The notes under the pieces: model-generated
Databases searched by the model: none
Told to the model about the DNA's origin: nothing
What the model saw: only the letters and a program-made list of their open reading frames with translations
In this document: one piece after another, positions 1 to 10,457 of the stretch
Position numbering within the stretch: the stretch's first letter is position 1
Layout of the letters: the number at the start of each line of letters is the position of its first letter
NCBI GenBank assembly: GCA_001599935.1
Contig: BCIJ01000044.1
Span: forward strand, 12,656 to 76,655
Length of the DNA: 64,000 nucleotides
Source of the DNA: Holtermannia corniformis
Taxonomy: Eukaryota > Basidiomycota > Tremellomycetes > Holtermanniales
Reading direction: 5' to 3'
Translations under genes and position numbers: made by a program

Positions 1-14
1 CGCCCATACTCTTC

Positions 15-2741
15 GTGAAGAAGAAGGACGGCTCCCTCAGATTGTGCGTCGACTACCGCAAGCTCAACGCCATCACGGTGAAGAACCGATACCCGCTCCC
101 GCTTATCGGCGACNTNCTTGACCGCCTTCGNACNGCGAAGGTGTANACTAAAATTGACTTGCGCGGGGCGTACAACCTCCTGCGCATTGCGAAAGGGGAC
201 GAGTGGAAAACGGCTTTCCGCACCCGATACGGCCTGTTCGAATACCGCGTCATGCCGTTCGGACTAACGAACGCACCAGCCTCGTTCCAGCACCTGATGA
301 ATCACATCTTCCGNGACTTGCTCGACAAGTACGTGATCATCTATCTCGACGACATCCTCATCTTCTCCGACGACGAGGAAACCCACGCACGACACGTGGA
401 GGAGGTTTTGCGAAGGCTCCGAGCGAACAACCTCTTCGCNAAGCACGAGAAGTGTGTCTTCCACTGCCAGAAGGTGGAATTTTTAGGATTTGTNGTGTCG
501 CCGAAAGGTGTCACGATGGANGAGGCAAAGGTCAAGGCAATCTTGGATTGGCCNACNCCGAAGACGGTCAAGGAGCTACAAGCATTCCTTGGCTTCGCAA
601 ATTTCTACCGACGCTTCATTCGCAATTACGCGGCAATCGCTACACCGCTACACGAACTTACCAAGAAGGGAACCAAGTTCGAGTGGTGCGGAAACCACGA
701 TTCCGCATTCAAAACNCTACGNTCCGCTTTNACCACGGCCCCCGTNCTAAGGCACTANACGCCGGANGACNAGACGATNATCGAAACNGACGCTTCCGAN
801 TACGCGATCGGGGCTATCCTGTCCCAGAAGAGCAGCGATGGTCACTTCCGACCGATCGCCTACCTATCCCGCAAAATGACACACCCGGAGCTTAACTACC
901 CCACTCGTGAGAAGGAACTGCTGGCAATTGTAGCAGCGTTCCGCGAGTGGCGTCACTACCTCGAAGGGCTCCACAGCCCTATCACGGTCATGACGGATCA
1001 CNGGTCGCTGGAATACTTCCAGACATCGCAACTTCAAAATCGCCGGCAGATCCGATGGGCGGAGATGCTCTCGGGTTTCGACTTCAAAATTATGTACCGC
1101 GCGGGAAAGGACTCAGGGAAACCGGACGCACTCTCGCGCAGACCGGACTTCAGACCATCGGACGGCGGAACGTCACTTTCCGCCGAGCTCAATCCGCATA
1201 ACATCAGACCAATACTCGACCGCTCAATGTTNGTCAACATGTTACTCACGACGGGTCCTGCTGGCAAGCTCATTGAGCGTATTCGAGCCGCAACTGTTCG
1301 CTGGACCAAAGAGGGCAAGACGGTACCCGCGNCACCGCAACTTACGCTACGCGAAGGAGTATTCAAGACGCAACAAGGNGCAATCTGGGTCCCGAACGAC
1401 ATCGAGCTACGCACGGAGATCCTGGTCGACGCACACGACGCACTCACGGCGGGACACCCAGGCGCTAAGCGCACGTTCTCCAACGTACGCCGCAACTTCG
1501 TGTGGGAANACCTTTTCGCCGACTGCGAAAAGTACGTTTCCGCATGCGTAACCTGTCAGCGTACCAAAGTATCTCGCACAAAGCCCTTCGGATCTCTCAA
1601 ACCCCTGCCCATTCCAACGAAACCCTGGTCGTCGATCTCCACCGATATGATTGTTCAACTCCCNCTCTCTGATTCGCATGATGCCGTCCTCGTGGTCGTA
1701 GACCGACTTACGAAGATGGCAATATTCATTCCGACAACGNCTACAATGACGGCGCCTGAAATGGCGCGATTATTCATCAAACACGTCTTCTCGAAACACG
1801 GCTTACCGGACTCCATAGTATCCGACCGCGGGTCGGTCTACACGTCGAAATTCTGGGAAGCGCTGAGCGGAATCTTGGGTTTCGCCCTTGATTTTAGCAC
1901 AGCGTTTCACCCACAATCCGATGGGCAGACCGAGATCGTAAATCAGTGGCTCGAACAGTACCTTCGGTGCTATTCCAACTACACGCAATCGGATTGGTCG
2001 GAACTTCTACCGCTGGCGGAGTTCGCGTACAATAATTCCACTCACTCCACGACCGGCGTCTCTCCTTTCGCAGCCAACAAAGGGTTCAATCCGAAAGCAT
2101 CAGCTATCACGGCGGAAACCCAACTTCCGCAATTCGTACCCGCCGCCTTCGACATGGCGAACGAGATGCTTGCGGTGCAACAATTCCTCAAGGATCAAAT
2201 CCAGACGGCGAACGACAANTACTCCAAAGCGTACAACAAGCACCGTCAACCGACACCGGTCTTTTCACCAGGCGAACTCGTGATGCTCAAGGCCGCCAAC
2301 ATCAAGACTTTACGCCCATCCAAGAAGCTCGACGACCGCAACTATGGCCCTTTCCCCGTCATCGANGGCGTCGGCTCCGAACCCCACCTCGCATACCGTC
2401 TCTCCCTCCCTCCCAACCTTCGTATCCACAATGTCTTCCACGTTTCCCTCCTCCAAAAGTACAAATCCTCCGACAATAATCTCCGCCCCACACCTCCACC
2501 TCAAGTTCTAGCACCTCCAGCAGCAGAAGGGGACGAACGTTTCGACGTAGAAACCCTCCTCGCTTGCGAAAAGCGCGGCCGCGCATTCCACTATCTCGTC
2601 AAATGGCTCGACTACGATGCATCCGAAAACTCATGGGAACCGTATGCGAACCTCAANCACCTCACCCAGAAACTACACAAATTCCACTCCGAACACCCCG
2701 ACTCCCCCGCCCCACCAACCTACTCCACCCTGCGGAAATGA
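15..2741 (+). CDS. pol: Pol polyprotein, partial: RT, RNase H, integrase, chromodomain
   Basis: A 908-codon open frame, truncated at its N terminus by the window edge; the GTG at 15 is only the first in-window codon. Reverse transcriptase occupies about residues 1-190 with the YLDD catalytic motif at 110-113. RNase H follows, with an acidic DAS motif and TDH. The integrase has an HHCC zinc-binding region (HPGAKR through CVTCQR), then the D,D,E core with STDM, SDRGSVY and HPQSDGQTE. The C-terminal about 45 residues form a chromodomain ([17 protein letters not shown]), which in this family directs integration to marked chromatin. The frame has no confirmed stop, though several codons contain N. 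Tandem repeats start 65 bp after the stop, and an antisense ORF converges on it. Confidence 0.93.
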   Translation: MKKKDGSLRLCVDYRKLNAITVKNRYPLPLIGDXLDRLXXAKVXTKIDLRGAYNLLRIAKGDEWKTAFRTRYGLFEYRVMPFGLTNAPASFQHLMNHIFXDLLDKYVIIYLDDILIFSDDEETHARHVEEVLRRLRANNLFXKHEKCVFHCQKVEFLGFXVSPKGVTMXEAKVKAILDWXXPKTVKELQAFLGFANFYRRFIRNYAAIATPLHELTKKGTKFEWCGNHDSAFKXLXSAXTTAPXLRHXTPXDXTXIEXDASXYAIGAILSQKSSDGHFRPIAYLSRKMTHPELNYPTREKELLAIVAAFREWRHYLEGLHSPITVMTDHXSLEYFQTSQLQNRRQIRWAEMLSGFDFKIMYRAGKDSGKPDALSRRPDFRPSDGGTSLSAELNPHNIRPILDRSMXVNMLLTTGPAGKLIERIRAATVRWTKEGKTVPAXPQLTLREGVFKTQQXAIWVPNDIELRTEILVDAHDALTAGHPGAKRTFSNVRRNFVWEXLFADCEKYVSACVTCQRTKVSRTKPFGSLKPLPIPTKPWSSISTDMIVQLXLSDSHDAVLVVVDRLTKMAIFIPTTXTMTAPEMARLFIKHVFSKHGLPDSIVSDRGSVYTSKFWEALSGILGFALDFSTAFHPQSDGQTEIVNQWLEQYLRCYSNYTQSDWSELLPLAEFAYNNSTHSTTGVSPFAANKGFNPKASAITAETQLPQFVPAAFDMANEMLAVQQFLKDQIQTANDXYSKAYNKHRQPTPVFSPGELVMLKAANIKTLRPSKKLDDRNYGPFPVIXGVGSEPHLAYRLSLPPNLRIHNVFHVSLLQKYKSSDNNLRPTPPPQVLAPPAAEGDERFDVETLLACEKRGRAFHYLVKWLDYDASENSWEPYANLXHLTQKLHKFHSEHPDSPAPPTYSTLRK

Positions 2742-2805
2742 CCTTTCCGCACCATCCAAAAACTCAATCGCCCACACCATTCACCGACAAAGAACAAATC
2801 ACTCA

Positions 2806-2943
2806 GTAATCCCGCAAGACACGTAACCGTAATTCCGCAAGAAAAGTCACCGTAATCCCGCAAGAGAAGCCACCGTAATCCCGCAAGAGAAGTCACCGTA
2901 ATCCCGCAAGAGAAGTCACCGTAATTCCGCAAGACAAGTAACC
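2806..2943 (+). repeat. 23-bp tandem repeat, six units
   Basis: Six head-to-tail 23-bp units share the core GTAATCCCGCAAGAGAAG followed by TCACC or TAACC; the outer units are more diverged. A degenerate trace continues to about 2980. The array lies between the 3' end of pol and the 3' end of the antisense ORF, i.e. between two converging reading frames of the retrotransposon. No spacers are present, so it is not a CRISPR array. Confidence 0.9.
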
Positions 2944-3110
2944 GTATAATCAAGACACTCAATCGTAATCTCGCAAGATCACTGTACAACCACAAACTTC
3001 ACATTCCCTTCCAACTACAACTCGTTTCCCCCCCACACACATTCCCCTTCCTCCGTGCGAAGACCCACCACCCGCCCTGCGGAAACCGCAGCTTCGCACC
3101 GTCACCCCCG

Positions 3111-3991
3111 CTACACGAAGTCCTCCAACTCGATGTCGGAAGACTCCATGGCCGCCGCCTTGCGCTTGGTGGTCCGCGCCTTCGACTCCTTGATGGCTTT
3201 CACCAAGGACTTGGCGTGCGGCTTGGTTGCCCGGAAGGCTTGAAGCTCGGCGGCGGAGAACGTCACGCGAACCGAGCCGTCCGCGCGCGCAGGNGTGTCC
3301 TCCAGCTTCGGCACCAGCGTCCCTTGCCAAAAGACAGCCATTTCCTTCGCGGACGCCGAAGTCTTGGCGTGCAACACTGATGGCATGCTGGCGACGCCAC
3401 GCCGAGTCTTGGCGTCAGGAGGGCGCAACCCACAACCGCGGCGGCCGTGCATGCACCGGACGCAACTATTAGTCACGTGTCAGCACCAGAATTTTCCGCC
3501 GTGCGCAAACCACACTTCCGCAGGCCGACGTACCACTTCCCCGTGATCGCAAATTCCTCTCCCGCCTCAACATCCGTACACTCAACGAGGCAGTACGACA
3601 TCGCGACCTTGCACTTTGCGCACCGCCGAGCACCCCCAACCGCCATGAGACGGTCACTGCCGCACAACTTCAAACCACGAGTGCGGTGGCCGACACTCTC
3701 GCTCTCATGGAAGCGCTCGATCCACTCCTGGAGCTCTTCCACCAACACGTCCTCGTTCTTGATGACAGCGTAGATGTTGGCCTCGACATCCACTACACGC
3801 TGCTCAGAAACGACGGCGGGATCCACCGCCGGCGAAGGGACGGGCGCCGAGGGTACTGGCGCCGAGGGGACTGGCGCCGAGGGCACGGGTGCTGGCGCGG
3901 GCGCGGGCATTGGCGAGGGCGGCGAAGGTGTCGACTTCGACGACGACGAGCTTGAAGGCGCGGGCGTCAAATCAGACTCAGAGTCAGCCAT
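3111..3991 (-). CDS. antisense ORF of the retrotransposon: Pro/Ser-rich, Cys-motif protein
   Basis: Two minus-strand frames abut: 3991-3473 (172 codons from an ATG, MADSES...) and 3476-3111 (121 codons with no ATG of its own). They overlap by 3 nt in different frames, so this is either one protein broken by a one-base shift or two pieces joined by frameshifting or splicing. The N-terminal part is Ser/Pro rich with about four PVPSA repeats. The middle has CAKC plus further Cys residues, and the second frame begins with CVRCMHGRRGC, so the Cys clusters form a bipartite knuckle-like region across the junction. The C terminus is Lys/Arg rich, then acidic. It sits between pol and the 3' LTR on the opposite strand, as antisense ORFs do in some LTR elements. 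A nucleic-acid-binding role is inferred, not shown. Confidence 0.6.
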
Positions 3992-4249
3992 GGTGGTTGT
4001 TCTTGGGAAGACGACGGCGCGGCTTCGAGGGTTTTTATTCGCATCTCAAAGCCAGCGCACAGACCCGCCGGCGAAACACCGGTTTCAGCACCATCACGAC
4101 AGTCGCGGTTTTGAAACACCGAACCGTTTCAAGTCCATCCTTTGGGGTTCGACCGCAGTCGAACAGACCGCCCTGCGGAAAGACCCTTTCCGCACAAGCA
4201 GGGTCCTCTTTGAGGAAGGGATCTATGGACTCACGGAGCTCGTCCTCGT

Positions 4250-4262
4250 AGGGGGGGGCGAC
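4250..4262 (+). promoter_or_regulatory. polypurine tract of the retrotransposon
   Basis: A run of eight G in a purine-rich stretch (AGGGGGGGGCGAC) ends directly at the TG that opens the 3' LTR. In Ty3/gypsy elements a polypurine tract at this place primes plus-strand DNA synthesis. It fixes the element's orientation as + and identifies the following LTR as the 3' one. Confidence 0.8.
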
Positions 4263-4589
4263 TGTCACGCCTATGGCGGTGTCACGTGGCGAGTAGCCGC
4301 TTCGCGGCGCTCAGAGTGCCACTGGTGCTAATCGCACCACTGTCTGTGCGCTGCGGCTGTGCCGCCGCGCCGCGCGCGCGCCCTCGTCTTCCGCGTCGTC
4401 TCTTGTTGTATCTACATCGCTCGAATATTATAGTGTTCTCTCTATTCTCGCTCGTCGATCCTCGAGGTTCCTCGTAGTGCGGAACCTCGCTTTCCGCTGC
4501 GCGCCCGAGAGTTTCCCTTCCGGAGGTAGATCTTCGCCGATCNCGCCTCGANCTCCCAGTCCTCGCCTTCCTTAGGCGAGGGCGTCACA
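4263..4589 (+). repeat. 3' LTR (327 bp)
   Basis: It begins TGTCACGCC after the polypurine tract and ends GGCGTCACA, giving the usual TG...CA termini with imperfect inverted ends. A TATA-like stretch (GAATATTATAG) near 4424 could serve as LTR promoter. Two N bases lie inside it. The partner LTR is outside the window, so the ends were chosen from the tract, the termini and the start of unrelated unique sequence at 4590. Confidence 0.8.
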
Positions 4590-4688
4590 CTACAGCATGT
4601 ACGCCTTCGCGGACGATTGGTTGGAGCGGGCTCGTCGGTTCGAGGAGCTCGTACATGTGAGTTATCTTTGTCTCTGTTTTCTTCCCAA

Positions 4689-5125
4689 ATGGCTCATGCA
4701 AGACCGGGCGATCTCCTTTGGGATGAAGGTGCTACTCCCGATAGCGACGATTTGATCGTACGTGCTTTGCTCGCGCCTCGGCTTTAGTTCATTCCGGGTT
4801 TGCAGTTGGCTGGACTTTCCGCTCGTGTTCTTGATTGGTACGTGTTGGAACCTCCGGATAGCGCTGACCCGAAGTATGGCGGCGCGGCTTGGCCAGCGAC
4901 CGGTCCCCAAGCCAGCTGGCGAGCCACTAGCACCCAAGCAGTACGCAAGTCAGGACGACTACTGTCATGCCCTCTTTTCCCAGACCGCCGCGGTCATAGA
5001 GCAAGTACGTCTGTCTGTAGCGTGTATAAGCACGTCCAGGCCGGCTCATGCAGGAGACCCGCGACCGAGATCTGGGCAGGCGCATGGCTGCCGGACTGCA
5101 AGACGAGCGTAGATTAGTACCTTGA
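4689..5125 (+). CDS. hypothetical protein, four exons, about 100 aa
   Basis: I do not recognise the family. A consistent spliced frame runs from ATG 4689: exons 4689-4757, 4806-4837, 4875-5004 and 5054-5125, with GTACGT donors throughout, AG acceptors and phases that close exactly on a TGA. Introns are 48, 37 and 49 nt; the second is short for this genome. The product starts MAHARPGDLLWDEG, is mostly polar and has an Arg/Glu-rich C terminus (ETRDRDLGRRM). No signal peptide, TM segment or known motif is visible. It starts only 100 bp after the retrotransposon LTR, so its original upstream region may have been displaced, and the LTR could influence its transcription. An upstream ATG at 4597 was considered but does not splice in frame. 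Confidence 0.5.
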
Positions 5126-5175
5126 CTTATCAGCTGTTCATATACATCAACTTGACTTGAAGAGATAGCTACGCC

Positions 5176-5226
5176 GGGGGAGTGTTAACTCCACACCCGC
5201 GTTTTACTAGGGACACACTCACGTGA
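5176..5226 (+). repeat. left terminal inverted repeat of MITE
   Basis: 51 bp, matching the reverse complement of 5704-5754 except at 5180. It contains GTTAAC and CACGTG palindromes. The flanking duplication is at 5169/5170-5175. Confidence 0.9.
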
Positions 5227-5703
5227 TCAACTTTTGCCAATGATTAGCCAGTAAAGTCTAATGATCCAACCGATGATTAGCCTGCAGGGTTAATATGTGT
5301 GAGGTTTGCGGGCTGTGGCGTTTCGGCGTTGTGCAGGTGTGCAGTGTGCAGGGGTTAGGGAGACGGCGAAGTCGGCTGCTGTGCAGTTGTCCAAATGCAG
5401 CTTTGTGCATTTCAATATGTTGGACAACTATGAATTTTTAGTAATCCGATTACAAATACTTTTACAATCAAACTACGAACACTTTTGTAATCTGATTACA
5501 AATTCTTTATTTCATGAATGGCTAGATCACGATGGACGTCCCAATCAGATTAATTACTGGGGACTCGCTCGTTCATGAGTGGCTGGTCAATGCGTTTGGA
5601 ATGAAAAGCCTGAAGTGCACACTGAATTGGGTCAGTTATATATGTTGCACAGGTGCAGACGCGTCTCGGAGTGTGTCTGACGCGTCGTCATTAACTATTT
5701 GTG

Positions 5704-5754
5704 TCACGTGAGTGTGTCCCTAGTAAAACGCGGGTGTGGAGTTAACACTGCCCC
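5704..5754 (-). repeat. right terminal inverted repeat of MITE
   Basis: 51 bp, inverted copy of 5176-5226. The second copy of the target duplication follows at 5755-5760 (TACGCC). Confidence 0.9.
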
Positions 5755-5873
5755 TACGCCGCATACTGGCGGAGGCCACGTGGCACTGCCCAAAGTCTCC
5801 CCAGACACCATTCTCCGGCTACACTCGCTGCTACCAACGTCTGGCCAACGCTTGGTACTGTCGATCAGGCAGG

Positions 5874-8395
5874 ATGGAGTCAACTAGTCAGCATGGGGCT
5901 GCCAAAGTCGCCATCATCGGCGCGGGGTCTGTTGCAGTCGTGTCAAACCGAGGCCATGAGCACTGACCTCCGTAGGATCGGAGGGATTTCAATGGCGTTG
6001 GCGCTCAAGAAGCGCGGCTTTAACGACTTCATAGTGCGTAGCGAGTGTGTGTGACTGCAACGACTGATGAGCTGCGTTCGATACCAGATCTACGAGCGCG
6101 AGGCTGAAGTCGGTGGTGAGTCCACATTCAAGAGTCCGTGCGGCCACTTGTGCTGAGCAGAACACAGGGACCTGGCTTGTGAACCGCTACCCGTATGTTA
6201 CTCTTGCGACTGCCTGTGTATGCCTGGAAGCTGATATCAATCCATACAGTGGCTGTCGCTCAGAGTACGCCCGTCGCCTCGGCTCGAGATCAAGTGGCGA
6301 TCATTGACCGCGTCCACAGCGTTCGCGCACACTGGTACTGCCATTCAGAGTTCCCAAACCCCAACTGGTCCCAAGAACATCCTCTCCAACCCGAGATCCT
6401 CGCCTGTGCGTCCCGCCGCTTATCGCAGTCGAAGCAAGCTGATGGCATTGACAGACTGGCAGAACATTGCCAAGACTCAGGACCTACTCCGTCATGTCGT
6501 CTTCAACGTCGCTCACGTCTCGTCCGTCTGGGACCCAGCATCGTCCTCGTACGACATCACGCTTGCACCTGCACAATCACCCTCGCAGCCATATACTGTC
6601 CGCCACCCGATCCTCATCAGCTCCATCGGCGGCTTCTCCCTCCCTGTCATCCCCACCATCCCAGGCCGGCCGACATGGAAAGGTGAAGCGTGGCATTGCG
6701 CGCAGTGGCCACAAGACCAGACGGTGGAAAAGTTCAAGGGCAAGACGGTCGGGGTCATCGGCAACGCGTGTAGTGGGTCAGTGTTGGGCGCGAGTGTTGC
6801 GCAGGGCTGATGCGAGGGATGTAGAGTGCAGATTGTGACGGCTTTAGCGGAGGATCCCGAGATCGAGGTCGTCTCGTTTGGAAGGACGCCGCAGTGGTAT
6901 GTCAAGACGTGAGTACCTCGACACGGCACGATATCAGATTTAATCACTGTTCTACACCCCACAGCCACCGACCGTCCAAGCAAATCTACTCGCCCCGGCT
7001 CAAATGGGCTTTCGGCCACATCCCGCTCCTGCTCCGTTTCGAGCGGTTCAGGATCTGGCTCGCGCACGACTTCCTCTGGTCCTTGTTCGCGTCGAGCAAC
7101 AGCTGGTTGAATGGGATCGCACGGCGCCGTACAGAGGCGTTCTTGAAGGCTGCTGCGCCGCAGGACATGAAACATCGTGTGGTGCCGACTTTCTGTGAGT
7201 GCCCGCGTCCCGCGCTGGGGAGCAAGGCGAGGAGCTGATCGGCTCGTGTAGCGATCGGTGCCAAGAGGCTCGTGAGGGATGCGTGAGTGCTGCTGGTTGC
7301 TGGCTCACGAGGAGCAGAGGAGCTGATGGAGGTCAGCGGGTTCATGCGCGCGCTCAACCAGCCCAACGTCAAGGCGATCGGGGACGCTATTGTGGATTGT
7401 ACCGAGGATGCGCTCGTACTTGGCACCGGTATGTTGAGGCTTGCCCAACTTGCCGCTTCGTGCGCTCAAGCACCTATTCAACAGGTGACAAAGTCAAGAT
7501 CGACTATTTTGTCTATGCGACAGGCTACGACGTGGTTTGTGCCGGCGAGTGTTGCGCACCTGATCAAAGCTGATAAGGTAATCAGCTCGGCAGCGTACTG
7601 GACATTACCGGTCGAGACCGCCGAACACGCGATGAGTCAGATCAGAGGATTGCTCTCAAGTCCTACCACGGGGTTCGTCTCCCTTCTACCCGGGTCCCGA
7701 AGCGAAGGCTCACCGCTTGAACGTAAAGATCGCAGCGCCAGGCTACCCAAACCTCTACTTCCTGCTGGGCCACAACACGTCCTCTACGCACGGTATGTCA
7801 CGGGTGCGGCACTCGACCAAAGCTGACACCAACAGCGAGCGTGGTGTTCAGCATCGAAGTGCAGGCAAACTACATTGCCCAGGTCCTGGTCGACACCGCC
7901 AGAAAGCAGGTCGGCGTCCTGGAAGTCAAGGAAGATGCGACGAAGAGATACATTGCGTGCGTACGATCAAGATATACAATCAGGTACAAGCTCACACTCG
8001 TAGATGGCTGGATGGACGGGCGGAGAAGACGGTCTGGTATGTGCTCTGGACCGCCTGGAGGGGTGCTGATAGCACAGGGCATCGTATCACTCGTGGTATC
8101 GCGAGGGCAAGACCCACACCGGCAGGATCTTTGTACGTGCCCCTCGAGATCCAACGTTGCACGCTCATTACATACAGACTAATTGGCCCGCTCCGGTCTG
8201 CCTGTATGTCCGCATCTCATGGCAGTGGCGACAGCTGACATTGCCAGGTACTGGTGGCAGAACGCATCGCCCGACTACCGCGACTATATCGGGGCCGAGA
8301 GTCTGGCAGAGGAGCAGGGCAGTATCGGCGGGGTCTGGCTGACGGTGTGGACGCTGCTCGTCGGGATCGGGCTCGGGATCCTCTGGGGTCGCTGA
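5874..8395 (+). CDS. Baeyer-Villiger-type FAD/NADPH monooxygenase, many exons
   Basis: Flavin-dependent monooxygenase of the cyclohexanone-monooxygenase-like group; such enzymes use FAD and NADPH to oxygenate ketones or other carbonyls. After ATG 5874 the first exons read KVAIIGAGIGGISMALALKK, a GxGxxG FAD Rossmann motif. NTGTWLVNRYPGC and FPNPNWSQ, typical of the family, follow. The NADPH-binding motif is GNACSGS (about 6750, split by an intron), then VYATGYD (about 7530) and PNLYFLLGHNTS. About a dozen short introns are needed. The C terminus has a hydrophobic segment (VWLTVWTLLVGIGLGILWG), suggesting a membrane anchor. One step requires a single-base shift in the GGGG run at 7670-7673, so this copy is either a sequencing error or newly broken. 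The substrate is unknown. Confidence 0.85.
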
Positions 8396-8462
8396 TCGGT
8401 CCGGTCGCATTGTGTAGCATGATAGACGCCAGCTGGAATGTCCATAATCTACTCTACTTGCT

Positions 8463-10204
<1,742 letters not shown>

Positions 10205-10457
10205 TGTGTGGATGGGCAAGCAGTGGATGGGCTCTGGGAACGTTTTATCCCATGATCACTACCATTCATGCATCAGCATCATCCGTTTGCTGAGTAACGC
10301 TGTCGTCCAAAGTGGAGGTGGACGCTCGCCTTCCGACGATCGCGGGCGGCGTGGCCGCCGTGATCAACGGACCAACGTTCAGCCAGCACCAGTGTCCATC
10401 CCTTGTCCCTAGTGTAGATCTCTCACATGTATACAACACGGCCCGGGCGCGCAAAGC

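Larger units (their letters stand above)
1..4589 (+). mobile_element. Ty3/gypsy chromoviral LTR retrotransposon, 5' part outside window
   Basis: The window opens inside the reverse transcriptase of an LTR retrotransposon and leaves it at the end of a 3' LTR. Order on the + strand: pol (RT, RNase H, integrase, chromodomain), a 23-bp tandem repeat, an ORF on the opposite strand, a polypurine tract and a 327-bp LTR beginning TGTCAC and ending TCACA. RT-RNase H-integrase order and the terminal chromodomain place it in the chromovirus branch of Ty3/gypsy. The 5' LTR, primer binding site and gag lie beyond the left edge, so autonomy and target-site duplication cannot be tested; the flank after the LTR starts CTACA. 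All ambiguous bases (N) I noticed in the window fall inside this element, which suggests a repeat with several similar copies collapsed in assembly. Confidence 0.93.
5176..5754. mobile_element. MITE-like non-autonomous DNA transposon with 51-bp inverted ends
   Basis: The two 51-bp ends are inverted copies differing at one base. They begin GGGGGAGTGTTAACTCC on the left and GGGGCAGTGTTAACTCC on the right. The element is 579 bp, A/T richer than its surroundings, and carries internal short repeats (GATGATTAGCC-like and GTAATCnGATTACAAA-like). TACGCC, or CTACGCC if one shared C is counted, flanks both sides as a 6-7 bp target-site duplication. No transposase frame exists inside. It lies between the small gene ending at 5125 and the monooxygenase starting at 5874. 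Which autonomous superfamily mobilised it is unknown. Confidence 0.88.

Noticed and set aside
2806..2943. Regular repeats considered as a CRISPR array
   Set aside because: Units are contiguous with no unique spacers, inside a eukaryotic retrotransposon.
3840..3900. 15-bp GC-rich tandem repeat as an independent minisatellite
   Set aside because: It is explained as the DNA of the PVPSA repeats in the antisense ORF.
4131..4170. GGTTCGA-like tRNA B-box matches, also in the retrotransposon
   Set aside because: No A-box at proper spacing and no cloverleaf could be drawn; no tRNA called anywhere.
4597..4656. ATG 4597 opening MYAFADDWLERARRFEELVH next to a GTGAGT donor, six bases after the LTR
   Set aside because: The only acceptor (ending at 4701) puts the next exon in a frame that stops at once, so it does not join the supported 4689-5125 model.
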